Assembly: GCF_000176135.1 (NCBI RefSeq)
Contig: NZ_ACZN01000015.1
Coordinates: 62,001 to 126,000 of the forward strand
DNA: 64,000 bases
Origin: Vibrio coralliilyticus ATCC BAA-450
GTDB taxonomy: Bacteria; Pseudomonadota; Gammaproteobacteria; Enterobacterales; Vibrionaceae
Direction of reading: 5' to 3'
Shown: piece after piece, positions 26,233-36,358 of the stretch
Layout of the letters: each line of letters begins with the position of its first letter
Numbering within the stretch: the first letter of the stretch is position 1
Translations under genes and position numbers: made by a program
The notes under the pieces: model-generated
Databases searched by the model: none
What the model was told of the DNA's origin: nothing
The model's input: the letters and a program-made list of their open reading frames with translations, nothing else

Positions 26233-26517
26233 AATAGCCATACTTCTTTGTTTTTATATTTACCCGAAATATAACTTCTAACGTATTAATGTCGATAGTC
26301 AATTTAATGAGAATTTACTTACAAACGTCCCTCTTCTCCCCCTAGATGAATACTTTTCAAACGAACACGCGTTCAGTGCATAGCTCTCACGAAATATCTG
26401 AGTCTTTTGTCATTAAATATGTTTTATTTCAATACTTTGAAACATTTCAATATGCCAACTAAATTCAATTGGAGCACGATTTTGGTGCTTAACGTCAATC
26501 TATTAGTGAGAAGAAAA

Positions 26518-27261
26518 ATGAAAACAACACAAAAGAACAGAAACGTTGGCTCTTCACCTCTACTTAAAGCGGCAACAACCACGGCACTGCTCGCTTTACT
26601 TGCAGGGTGTGTGGGGAACCCTTACGTGACCGAAGCTGAACGCAACGATGTGATTACACTGGGCGATTCCATTTTTGATCTTTCAGGAGAACTACAGCAA
26701 TTTCTTGAAGGGCCAGAAATGGCCAATACCACGTTCCGTGATTACACCTTAAGCGGCGCAAAGCTGAGTGGAGGGGTTGTCGCCAAACCTGTTGTTGAGC
26801 AATATCAAGATGCTCAGAGTGATGACCCGAACATTAATGTCATTGTGATGGATGGCGGCGGTAACGACATCTTGTTGCCCGCAGCTGTCTTTGACCCTCA
26901 TAAGTGTAAAACCACTTGGTATCGCCCAGAATTAAGCAGTAAATGTAAAAGCTTGGTTGACGATGTGTATGTCGAGACCGTGAACCTGCTAAACGAAATG
27001 GACCAAAATGGTGTTCAGCAAGTGATTTACCTAGGCTATTACTACACCACTGGTGATAAGGAAAACCTTCATCAGGCTATCGACTTTGGCGATAACCGTC
27101 TGGCTGATGCGTGTACAAACACCACAGTTTCTTGTCAGTTTGTCGACCCTAGACCCTACATCGCACCAGAAGATGTCTTGTCAGACAATATTCATCCCAC
27201 CACATCGGGCTCTCAAAAATTGGCGCAGCTAATCTGGCCTTACCTACAAGCCGTACTGTAG
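26518..27261 (+). CDS. SGNH/GDSL hydrolase, lipoprotein or secreted esterase
   Basis: 247 residues from ATG 26518, preceded by GAGAAG; an upstream in-frame ATG (26407) would place 37 extra residues before the signal. The signal region ends in LLAGC (Cys31), a lipobox. The catalytic serine is in ITLGDSIFDL (S51), the GxND block in GGGNDILLP, and the D-x-x-H dyad in DNIHPTTSG (near residue 226), so all SGNH catalytic parts are present. Probably an envelope or exported esterase/lipase. The next gene (27328) encodes a Lif-like chaperone, with a hairpin in the 66-base gap. Confidence 0.85.
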   Translation: MKTTQKNRNVGSSPLLKAATTTALLALLAGCVGNPYVTEAERNDVITLGDSIFDLSGELQQFLEGPEMANTTFRDYTLSGAKLSGGVVAKPVVEQYQDAQSDDPNINVIVMDGGGNDILLPAAVFDPHKCKTTWYRPELSSKCKSLVDDVYVETVNLLNEMDQNGVQQVIYLGYYYTTGDKENLHQAIDFGDNRLADACTNTTVSCQFVDPRPYIAPEDVLSDNIHPTTSGSQKLAQLIWPYLQAVL

Positions 27262-27276
27262 TGACTTAAATTCAAT

Positions 27277-27298
27277 CGCCGGTGGGCAACCACCGGTG
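27277..27298. repeat. intercistronic hairpin between SGNH esterase and Lif-like genes
   Basis: CCGGTGG (27279-27285) and CCACCGG (27290-27296) pair around GCAA; two outer pairs extend it. No T run, so it may stabilise or tune the message and does not look like an intrinsic terminator. Confidence 0.55.
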
Positions 27299-27327
27299 AA
27301 CTGTTGAAAACTGATAAGGAGAAAAGA

Positions 27328-28353
27328 ATGAGTAAGTGGGTGTGGGCTTCAGCCGTTTGTGCCATTGTAGGGGGGGGAGTTTGGTTTGCGCCTATCGCAA
27401 TCAACAGTGTTCCTGTCATCTTGTCTGCGGATGAGAGTACGGTTCACTCCGCCGAAGTGTTGTCTGACCGAGTCACTGACCAAGAAGAACGTAATGCATT
27501 CAACATCGTCAATAGCCTCGCGATTCAATTGCAAAATGAGCTTAAGGATCGTATCAACCAAATTGAAATTCAGGTTGGACTGCGTGATTTTAGAGACTAC
27601 CTGGCAGAAAAATACCCAGACCAATCCCCTTCCCTTTTTCATGAGGTGATCAAACAAGCTTTTCCGGAATACGCAGACATCATCTTTGAGAAAATCGCTT
27701 TGATGGAGGATTATGAACAATGGCTACTCTCTGAAATGAAGCCTCTACTCGCAATGACATTTGAAGAGAAACAAATAGCGGTGTGGGCAAAACGACGTGA
27801 ACTGTTTGGCGACGACGCCGATATCATTTGGTCAGCAGAGCTTGCCGAGCGGGAGCAAAGAATCGCTGATACGCAAAAGTCGATTGAATTGCTCAACAGC
27901 GCTTATGATATGGAAATCAATCAGCGTCTTTTTACACTCAAAGCCACCATTGAAACCAACTTTGCAGAACAAGCTGGAGGAAAAATCCTTAGCCCTGCAA
28001 TGATGGCGAGCACTTTCTTCAGTCTTGATTCTGTCCAACATGACTTGAGCAACATGTCTCCCTACGAACGAGCGCAGCAGCTAGCCAGCATCCGCAGAGA
28101 TTTAGGCTATAGCGAATCACAAATCGAAAAGGCGGCAAAGCAGGATGAAGAAAATGAGCTTCGCTGGCAAATTGGCTACCAATATATGGGGGAAAGGCAG
28201 GCACTGTTAGCCAGTCTATCCGGCGAAGAGTTAGACAATCAGCTAACTCAACTTCGTACCGACTACTTTGGCGATCAGGCGTCCACGCTCGAAAAAGAAG
28301 AGCAACAAGGTTTCTATCGATTTGAGCGCCCACGCGTATACGGCAGAAACTAG
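27328..28353 (+). CDS. lipase chaperone (Lif)-like membrane-anchored helical protein
   Basis: 341 residues; AAGGAG at 27316-27321 fixes ATG 27328. A single N-terminal anchor (about 4-22) is followed by a long, highly charged helical region, as in lipase foldases (Lif), which stay in the inner membrane and fold secreted lipases. Two segments recall Lif: KRRELFGDDADIIWSAEL (mid-protein) and ENELRWQIGYQYMGERQALL (C-terminal). The RxxFDY motif typical of classic Lif is not seen; FRDYLAEKY is the nearest match. The upstream partner is an SGNH esterase, whereas the known Lif clients are alpha/beta-hydrolase lipases. The assignment rests on layout and partial similarity. Confidence 0.55.
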   Translation: MSKWVWASAVCAIVGGGVWFAPIAINSVPVILSADESTVHSAEVLSDRVTDQEERNAFNIVNSLAIQLQNELKDRINQIEIQVGLRDFRDYLAEKYPDQSPSLFHEVIKQAFPEYADIIFEKIALMEDYEQWLLSEMKPLLAMTFEEKQIAVWAKRRELFGDDADIIWSAELAEREQRIADTQKSIELLNSAYDMEINQRLFTLKATIETNFAEQAGGKILSPAMMASTFFSLDSVQHDLSNMSPYERAQQLASIRRDLGYSESQIEKAAKQDEENELRWQIGYQYMGERQALLASLSGEELDNQLTQLRTDYFGDQASTLEKEEQQGFYRFERPRVYGRN

Positions 28354-28375
28354 GCGGCGCTCACTTCGGCATGGT

Positions 28376-29209
28376 TTAGGCTGGCAGCAAATCAGAACCA
28401 CGAACCGTCACACGATGAAGTCGGCGCGGCTGATCGCCATAATCGGTCACAGCAAAATGCTGAGTACAGATATTATCCCAGATAGCAACAGAGCCCGGTT
28501 GCCATGAAAACTGTACCTGATATTCAGGCTGTCGTGCTAAAGCAAACAGTTGCTCGAGCCGTTTTCGACTTTCTCTTTCTTCTAGCTCGTTAATACGATG
28601 GGTAAACTGCTCATTGACGTACGCGGTCAGATTGCCTGTTTCCGGATGACGGACAACAAGAGGGTGTTTAACAGGTGGATAGCCTTGAGATACTGTCGCT
28701 ACGTGGCTCTCCCCTTGTTCATTAACGGAATCATAACGGCTGCCTTCAAACGCATGCAGTCCATGTGTCGCCGTTAGTCCCCGTAAAGTATGTTGATCAT
28801 CGCTGGTTAGGCTTGACCATACCGCTTCCATCGATGTCCAAATGGTGTCTCCTCCATGCGGAGGACAATGCTGTGCTTGCAGGATAGAACAACGACACGG
28901 CGTAGCCTGCCAGGTTAAATCTGTATGCCAGAAGCTTTCACCGGGGGGATTACCGGGAGAAGTTTCAATCACAACCACTTGCTCTTCGTCATCTAGGTGA
29001 GGAAAAAACGGGTGTACCGGCTCCAAGTCACCAAAACGTTTTGCCAGCCCAATCTGTTGCTGCGGTGTCATTCCCTGATCTCGAAAGAACAATACCTTAT
29101 GTTTGAGGTACGCTTGGTACAGAGCATCAAATTCTTGCTCACTCAGATTAGAAAGATCAACGCCTTCAACTAAAGCGCCAATGTGCTCTGAGAGCGGTGT
29201 TAGATTCAC
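28376..29209 (-). CDS. TauD/TfdA-type 2-oxoglutarate dioxygenase
   Basis: 277 residues. The iron triad is visible: H95 and D97 (FWHTDLTW) and distal H251 (NICTQHFAVTDY), with Arg residues (RRLHRVTVRG) for 2-oxoglutarate. The fold and length match the taurine dioxygenase family, but the sulfonate-binding residues cannot be judged from this alone, so taurine is only one possible substrate. No transport or tau genes lie nearby. The gene is 134 bases downstream of the PLP enzyme with a terminator between, so it probably has its own promoter. It converges on the Lif-like gene with a 22-base gap. Confidence 0.82.
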   Translation of the reverse strand: MNLTPLSEHIGALVEGVDLSNLSEQEFDALYQAYLKHKVLFFRDQGMTPQQQIGLAKRFGDLEPVHPFFPHLDDEEQVVVIETSPGNPPGESFWHTDLTWQATPCRCSILQAQHCPPHGGDTIWTSMEAVWSSLTSDDQHTLRGLTATHGLHAFEGSRYDSVNEQGESHVATVSQGYPPVKHPLVVRHPETGNLTAYVNEQFTHRINELEERESRKRLEQLFALARQPEYQVQFSWQPGSVAIWDNICTQHFAVTDYGDQPRRLHRVTVRGSDLLPA

Positions 29210-29278
29210 GGCTTATCCTTATTACATCCTGCTTAGAGAAATCAGACCGTCAGATAGAATAATTCCTTTCGCACGATC

Positions 29279-29304
29279 AAAAAAGACCCTACATGAGGGT
29301 CTTT
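29279..29304 (-). terminator. terminator of PLP enzyme/dioxygenase pair
   Basis: On the minus strand, AAAGACCCT and AGGGTCTTT form a 9-bp stem with a 5-base loop, then a T run (from 29284 down). Confidence 0.85.
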
Positions 29305-29343
29305 ATAACGGCTCAAAAGCCAGATAAAAAATCTCGGACCGCT

Positions 29344-30579
29344 CTATTGCCCTAAGATAAGTTTCAATTCATCAAACAAGATATCGACTTCTTCCAATGT
29401 GTTGTAGTGCATGAAACCAATTCGAACAACACCACCTGATTCCTCAAGACCAAGTTGGCGAACCAAGCCAAGTGCATAGAAGTGTCCGTTCCAGACACAG
29501 ATGTTGCGCTTACCAAGTTTCTTAGCGATCTCTTCAGGCGAATGGTTGTCAAAAGTCAGAGCAAAAGTTGGTGTTCTAACTTCACTGTTGGCTTCATCAC
29601 GACCTAATAAAGTCACACCTTCCAGTTCCGCTAAACGAGCAAGAAAACGTTCGCTGATCGCCGATTCATGCTGATTGAACTGCTGGAAAGAGTCGATCAG
29701 TCGAGTGCGAAGGTCATCACCATCGTTGCCCCATTGAGCCAGATACTTCACTGCAGCAATAACACCTGCTAATCCTTCAAAGCTCTGAGTTCCGGTTTCA
29801 AATCGCCCCGGACCGATATTGGTTCCGGGCTCGACTTTATATGGCTGTAAAGCCTGCAGCCACTTAGGTGCAACATAGGCAATCCCAACGTGCGGGCCAA
29901 AGAACTTATAAGCAGAACAAGCAAGGAAATCACAACCCAGTTGTTGAACATCGACCAGATGGTGCGGCGCGTAATGCACTGCATCAACGTAAACCATCGC
30001 CCCGACGTTGTGCGCTGCTTCAACTACACGTTTCACATCCACGACCGAGCCTGTGGTATTCGATGCGTAAGTCAGCGCAACAAGTTTAGTCCGGGGACTG
30101 ATCAGCGATAGCAAATGTTCTATGTCTAGTGAGCAGTCTTGCTCGTTAACTCGAGCCTGAAGGACTTTCGCTTGCTTATCATCGGCCGCTTGCTGCCAGC
30201 TAGAGACATTAGAATAATGATCGAGAGACGTAACAATGATTTCGTCACCCGCTCGCCAGTTACGACTGATCGCTCGGCTAAGCTGGAAAGTGAGAGACGT
30301 CATGTTGGCGCCAAAGACAATGTTGTCGCTCGACTCTGCATTCACTAGCGTCTTTGCAGACTCTCTCGCTTGTTTCATCAAATCGGTGGTATGAGCACTG
30401 GAAAAATAGTGACCACCAAGATTCGAATTAAAAAAGCCCAGATACGCGGTCATCGCTTCAAGCACACAATTTGGCACCTGTGAACCACCCGGTCCATCAA
30501 GAAACATCACTGGTAGATCATTGTGACTTTGCTGTAGCGCACGAAACTGTGCGCGTACCAAATTAGGAGTGAAGTTCAT
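29344..30579 (-). CDS. class V PLP enzyme, cysteine desulfurase-like but lacking the catalytic Cys
   Basis: 411 residues of aminotransferase class V fold. The PLP lysine is in DFLACSAYKFFGPHVG and the HYSN loop (LDHYSNVSSW) is present. At the position of the reactive cysteine in SufS/IscS-type enzymes (GHHCA) this protein reads NGHFYALGL, with no Cys, so it is probably not a desulfurase. It resembles the subfamily I know as the VC1184 type, whose substrate is not established. It overlaps the 2OG-Fe oxygenase gene by 17 bases, with AAGGAA placed for re-initiation, so the two are a translational pair. Confidence 0.82.
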   Translation of the reverse strand: MNFTPNLVRAQFRALQQSHNDLPVMFLDGPGGSQVPNCVLEAMTAYLGFFNSNLGGHYFSSAHTTDLMKQARESAKTLVNAESSDNIVFGANMTSLTFQLSRAISRNWRAGDEIIVTSLDHYSNVSSWQQAADDKQAKVLQARVNEQDCSLDIEHLLSLISPRTKLVALTYASNTTGSVVDVKRVVEAAHNVGAMVYVDAVHYAPHHLVDVQQLGCDFLACSAYKFFGPHVGIAYVAPKWLQALQPYKVEPGTNIGPGRFETGTQSFEGLAGVIAAVKYLAQWGNDGDDLRTRLIDSFQQFNQHESAISERFLARLAELEGVTLLGRDEANSEVRTPTFALTFDNHSPEEIAKKLGKRNICVWNGHFYALGLVRQLGLEESGGVVRIGFMHYNTLEEVDILFDELKLILGQ

Positions 30580-31219
30580 TCACGGCTTCCTTCGCGGTTA
30601 GTACAAATACGTCCATATACCCTTCTTCGCCTTCAATAACAGAGCGAATAGGCGTCGCGTTATGCCATAGCTTGTTGTCAGCCAGCATAGCGACTTCACC
30701 GTTTTGCAGAACTTTACGGAAGAAAGGCGCCTCATTGAAACTGCTGTATAGCATCACATCACCGCCTTCGATGTTGTGGCGCCCCATCCCGATCAGAGCA
30801 ATATGCTCAAAGCCATCCTGATGCACGCCTTCAGGGGCTACCTGCGTCTCATCAAAAATCGCAGAGATTCGCATTTGGTGAATTTCAATTTCCTGACCGT
30901 CCGCCAGCTTATTGGCATCTACAAAAAGCTGACAAATTTCACGCATACCTTCACTTTGGAGAGTCGGTGTTTCAATCGGCTCGAATTGACGCACGACATT
31001 ACCCTGAAAACGGTTAATGTCATCCGTTTGCATGAACTCATTTTTTTGAAGATCAATAACCTGACCATCTTTAAACTGAATCACAGAGTAACGACGCAAA
31101 CGGAATTTTCCATCTGCATGCTCGGTATTAGGTAGCTTTGTAAAAGACGGCGCCAACTGTGCAAAAGCAGAGTCACTTAGCTTTGTAAGCTGCAAAGTTG
31201 TTTCGCGGTTATGTAACAT
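30563..31219 (-). CDS. 2OG-Fe dioxygenase (isoleucine-hydroxylase-like family, PF10014)
   Basis: 218 residues from the third of three ATG codons; AAGGAG is best spaced for it, ATG 31219. The iron triad reads H133-x-D135 in PEGVHQDGFEHIAL and H186 in NKLWHNATP; the following Arg in ATPIRSV would bind 2-oxoglutarate. This layout fits the family that includes Bacillus L-isoleucine 4-hydroxylase, so a free amino acid is a reasonable substrate guess. It is the first gene of a tight pair with the PLP enzyme (17-base overlap), which suggests hydroxylation followed by a PLP-dependent lyase or transferase step. Substrate unproven. Confidence 0.8.
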   Translation of the reverse strand: MLHNRETTLQLTKLSDSAFAQLAPSFTKLPNTEHADGKFRLRRYSVIQFKDGQVIDLQKNEFMQTDDINRFQGNVVRQFEPIETPTLQSEGMREICQLFVDANKLADGQEIEIHQMRISAIFDETQVAPEGVHQDGFEHIALIGMGRHNIEGGDVMLYSSFNEAPFFRKVLQNGEVAMLADNKLWHNATPIRSVIEGEEGYMDVFVLTAKEAVNELHS

Positions 31220-32582
<1,363 letters not shown>

Positions 32583-32610
32583 TATTTTTCATTTTTGACT
32601 CAAATCCTTA

Positions 32611-32643
32611 AAGCCTCGTGGTATTCCCACGAGGCTTTCTTTT
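32611..32643 (+). terminator. trxB terminator
   Basis: AAGCCTCGTGG (32611-32621) pairs with CCACGAGGCTT (32627-32637), loop TATTC, then TCTTTT. Confidence 0.85.
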
Positions 32644-32694
32644 GTATAATCGCGAGCTTCGACTAGTCATAATAATTATCATTAAGCCTTCACG

Positions 32695-34482
32695 ATGGAC
32701 AAAAAGAAACAGCGCAGCTTGAATAAATGGCTCAAGCAGCAAAGTAAGTTAGCGAAACGCTGGCTGATGATTGCTGTTGGCCTCGGCGTACTTTCAAGCG
32801 TGTTCTTGTTAGCTCAAGCAGCCTTGCTCGCCACCATTCTTCATCAATTGATCATTGAACAGGTCGACAAATATGAACTTGTTCCCTATTTTCTAGGTTT
32901 AGCCGCCGTCATTGGCGTTCGAGCGCTGTGCTCGTGGGGCCGAGAGATAGCAGGCTATCGCTGCGGCGAGCAAATTCGTATCTATATACGTCAGCTAATT
33001 CTCGACAAACTCCGAGAGTTAGGACCTGCTTACATCAAAGGTAAACCTGCTGGTTCGTGGGCAACATTGTTGCTTGAACAAGTAGAAGATATGCATGACT
33101 TCTTCGCTCGCTATCTGCCACAGATGTCCTTGTCTGTGTTGGTTCCTTTTGTGATTCTTATTGTTGTCTTCCCAGTGAACTGGGCAGCTGGACTAATCTT
33201 CTTGCTGACCGCCCCATTGGTACCGATGTTTATGGCCCTTGTCGGGATGAAAGCGGCCGACGCAAACCGCAAGAACTTCAAAGCATTACAGCGTTTATCC
33301 GGTCACTTTTATGACCGTTTACAGTCAATGACCACCATTCGTCTGTTTGATCGAACCAAAGCAGAAACTGAAGTGATGCGCGGGGCTTCTGAAGTATTCC
33401 GAACTCGCACAATGGATGTACTTAAGATTGCGTTTCTTTCATCTGCCGTTCTGGAATTCTTTACCTCTATTTCCATTGCACTGACAGCCGTTTATTTCGG
33501 TTTTGCCTTTATCGGCGAGCTTAACTTTGGCGACTATGGCGCGGGTGTAACCTTGATGGCTGGTCTGTTCATTCTGGTGCTGGCTCCTGAGTTTTATCAG
33601 CCGCTGCGTGATTTAGGCACTTTCTATCACGCGAAGCAACAAGCGGTTGGGGCTGCTGAAAGCATTGTTGAGTTTCTTGATACAGATGTCAGTGCTGTTC
33701 GTTCAGGTGACAAAACGCTCAGCGCGAATGACGCTATTTCCATCCAAGCAAAAGATTTAGAGGTGTTCTCACCTGAAGGCACTAAATTGCTTGGTCCGGT
33801 GAGTTTTGAACTATCGACAGCTCAGACAACAGCTTTAGTTGGCCCAAGTGGCGCCGGCAAAACCAGCTTAATCAATGCGATACTCGGATTCCTCCCATAT
33901 CAGGGGTCACTCACCATCAATGGCATTGAGAGAACAGAGCTGAATCTCGAAAACTGGCGGGAAAAAATCAGCTGGGTTGGCCAGAACCCATTGCTGTTAC
34001 ATGGTTCTATTCGTGACAACATCACGTTGGGCAAAGACAACGTTTCAGATCACGCCATCCAAAACGCATTGCAAGAGTCTTTCTCAGCAGAATTCGTTGA
34101 ACAACACGGGCTCGATTACGCGGTATCCGACCGCTCTGGTGGCCTTTCCGTCGGTCAGGCACAACGACTTGCTTTGGCAAGGGCAATGGTTCAAAACGGT
34201 CAGTTCTGGTTGCTTGATGAACCAACTGCAAGTCTGGATGCACGCAGTGAGCGATTGGTCATGCAAGGGTTAGCTGGTCAGGTCGAAGGTAAAACAACGC
34301 TGATGGTCACCCACCAGCTCAGTCCTCTACAAAACGTTGAACAGATTCTGGTCATGGAAAACGGCGAGATTGTTCAAAGTGGTCACTACAACGAACTCTC
34401 TAATCAAGAGGGGTTATTCCAAAATATGCTTCAGGCGAATTACGCTCTGAACCAAGCCAATAAGGGGAATCTCGATGCGTGA
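32695..34482 (+). CDS. cydD: thiol reductant ABC exporter subunit CydD
   Basis: 595 residues: six-helix ABC exporter domain (about 20-320), then the nucleotide-binding domain with Walker A GPSGAGKTS (383-391), signature SGGLSVGQAQRLALARA and Walker B WLLDEPTAS. With CydC it forms the heterodimer that exports glutathione and cysteine to the periplasm, needed for cytochrome bd assembly. The stop overlaps the cydC start by eight bases, implying coupled translation. The signature helix reads SGGLSVGQ, near canonical. Confidence 0.93.
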   Translation: MDKKKQRSLNKWLKQQSKLAKRWLMIAVGLGVLSSVFLLAQAALLATILHQLIIEQVDKYELVPYFLGLAAVIGVRALCSWGREIAGYRCGEQIRIYIRQLILDKLRELGPAYIKGKPAGSWATLLLEQVEDMHDFFARYLPQMSLSVLVPFVILIVVFPVNWAAGLIFLLTAPLVPMFMALVGMKAADANRKNFKALQRLSGHFYDRLQSMTTIRLFDRTKAETEVMRGASEVFRTRTMDVLKIAFLSSAVLEFFTSISIALTAVYFGFAFIGELNFGDYGAGVTLMAGLFILVLAPEFYQPLRDLGTFYHAKQQAVGAAESIVEFLDTDVSAVRSGDKTLSANDAISIQAKDLEVFSPEGTKLLGPVSFELSTAQTTALVGPSGAGKTSLINAILGFLPYQGSLTINGIERTELNLENWREKISWVGQNPLLLHGSIRDNITLGKDNVSDHAIQNALQESFSAEFVEQHGLDYAVSDRSGGLSVGQAQRLALARAMVQNGQFWLLDEPTASLDARSERLVMQGLAGQVEGKTTLMVTHQLSPLQNVEQILVMENGEIVQSGHYNELSNQEGLFQNMLQANYALNQANKGNLDA

Positions 34483-36196
34483 TTTAGTTCCCTACCTAAA
34501 ACTGTATAAAAAGCACTGGTTCGGCCTATCGCTGGGAATGCTGCTGGCCTTCCTGACTCTATTTGCTTCTATTGGCCTGCTTACTTTGTCAGGTTGGTTC
34601 CTATCTGCCGCTGCAGTGGCCGGGCTAACTATCGCCCGAGAAACCTTCAACTACATGCTGCCAGGGGCTTTTGTCCGTGGCTTTGCTATGGGACGCACCG
34701 CTGGTCGATGGGGGGAACGCGTAGTCAGCCATAACGCCACCTTCAAGCTACTGACCGACCTGCGTATTTTCTTCTTCTCTAAGCTAGCACCATTAATTCC
34801 GGGTCGAGTTTCAAACCTGCGTGATGCGGACTTACTCAATCGCCTAGTTGCCGACATCGACGCGATGGATCACGTCTATCTTCGCCTTGTCAGCCCTATG
34901 GTCGTCGGCACACTTGGCATCCTAGGTTTAACAGCGCTGATTTGCTGGTTTGACATGGAGCTCGGCTTAACGCTTGGCGCCATTCTTATGGCTTTACTGC
35001 TCATCTGGCCAGTGTTGTTCTACAAATTAGGTAAAACCAATGGCGCAGAGCTGACACAGAACAAGGCCGATCTGCGTATCACGACATTGGATTGGTTACA
35101 AGGCTACAGCGAACTAACCCTGTTTGGAGCCGAAGAGCGTTACCGCAATGCGATTTTAAATGTGCAAGAACGCTTGCTGAAGAATCAGCATTTTAATGCT
35201 CACTTTGCAGGTTTAGCACAAGCATTGTTGATGCTTGCCAATGGTTGGACGATCGTTCTGATGCTATGGCTAGCGGCAGATGGGGTCGGCGGTAATATGC
35301 CTGACCCTATGGTTGCCTTGGTGGTATTCGCTACAATGGCCAGTGTCGAGCTTCTTATGCCAATTGCCGGCGCTTTCCAGCATTTGGGTCAAACTCTGAC
35401 TTCAGCACGTCGATTAAACGACATCATCTTGTCCGAGCCCGACGTTCAGTTCCCAGAGCAGAACACGCAGCACGACAACGCATATTCAATTGAGTATGAG
35501 AATGTCACTTTCCGTTATCCGGATGGCGACTCAAATACACTGCAAGACATTAGCCTGCAAATCCCTGCCAAGCACCGCATCGCAGTGGTAGGTCAGACTG
35601 GTTCCGGTAAATCGACATTAATGCAGTTGCTGAATCGCTATTGGGACACCCAGCAAGGCGACATTAAGATTGCTGGCCAATCCATTCGTCATTGGAGTGA
35701 AAGCCAGCTTCGTCAGGCAATCAGCGTGGTCAGCCAAAGGGTTGATATCTTGAATGGCACTTTGCGTGACAACGTGTTGATGGCCTCCCCTGATGCCAAT
35801 GATGAAGCGCTAAGCGAATCTCTAACTAAAGTAGGACTTGAAAAACTACTCGATGATCAGGGCTTGGATACTTGGTTAGGTGATGGTGGTCGCCAATTGT
35901 CCGGAGGTGAGAAACGCCGCATCGGTATCGCTAGAGCGCTGCTTCATAATGGCCCTATTTTGTTATTAGACGAGCCGACCGAAGGCTTAGATAAGCAAAC
36001 TGAGCAACAAATTATGCAGCTGTTTGAACAGCATTTTGAAGACAAAACGGTCGTCTTCATCACTCACCGTTTAGTCGACCTTGATAAGATGGATTCCATT
36101 TGTCTGATTGAGCAAGGTCAGATAGTTGAGCATGGCAGCCATCAGGCGCTGCTTGAAAAACAAGGGCGATATTTCGCGCTCAACCAAACGCTATAA
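34475..36196 (+). CDS. cydC: thiol reductant ABC exporter subunit CydC
   Basis: 573 residues, same domain order as CydD: six-helix membrane domain (about 15-310) and ATPase with Walker A GQTGSGKST (near 372), LSGGEKRRIGIARAL and LLLDEPTEGLD, all intact. It partners CydD, whose gene it overlaps by eight bases. The ATG 34475 start fits the E. coli N-terminus. A strong terminator ends the operon. Confidence 0.93.
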   Translation: MRDLVPYLKLYKKHWFGLSLGMLLAFLTLFASIGLLTLSGWFLSAAAVAGLTIARETFNYMLPGAFVRGFAMGRTAGRWGERVVSHNATFKLLTDLRIFFFSKLAPLIPGRVSNLRDADLLNRLVADIDAMDHVYLRLVSPMVVGTLGILGLTALICWFDMELGLTLGAILMALLLIWPVLFYKLGKTNGAELTQNKADLRITTLDWLQGYSELTLFGAEERYRNAILNVQERLLKNQHFNAHFAGLAQALLMLANGWTIVLMLWLAADGVGGNMPDPMVALVVFATMASVELLMPIAGAFQHLGQTLTSARRLNDIILSEPDVQFPEQNTQHDNAYSIEYENVTFRYPDGDSNTLQDISLQIPAKHRIAVVGQTGSGKSTLMQLLNRYWDTQQGDIKIAGQSIRHWSESQLRQAISVVSQRVDILNGTLRDNVLMASPDANDEALSESLTKVGLEKLLDDQGLDTWLGDGGRQLSGGEKRRIGIARALLHNGPILLLDEPTEGLDKQTEQQIMQLFEQHFEDKTVVFITHRLVDLDKMDSICLIEQGQIVEHGSHQALLEKQGRYFALNQTL

Positions 36197-36200
36197 ACAC

Positions 36201-36229
36201 AAGGGGCAATATCGATTGCCCCTTTTTTA
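36201..36229 (+). terminator. cydDC terminator
   Basis: AAGGGGCAAT (36201-36210) pairs with ATTGCCCCTT (36215-36224), loop ATCG, then T run. Confidence 0.9.
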
Positions 36230-36275
36230 TCCCAGCCTCCCAATCGCTCTCATTCATACAGGGTTTGTCGTAATT

Positions 36276-36299
36276 GGAAATACCCGTTGTCGTATTTCC
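36276..36299. promoter_or_regulatory. inverted repeat upstream of mdtL
   Basis: GGAAATAC and GTATTTCC are separated by eight bases, 59 bases before the mdtL start. The spacing is close to LysR-type boxes, and a LysR regulator (yidZ) ends the operon, so autoregulation is possible. Confidence 0.35.
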
Positions 36300-36358
36300 C
36301 ACTCGCGGTTCCCTCAAGCGCAATTTAGTATCAGGGCTTCTGAATTCGCGAGGTTTCC

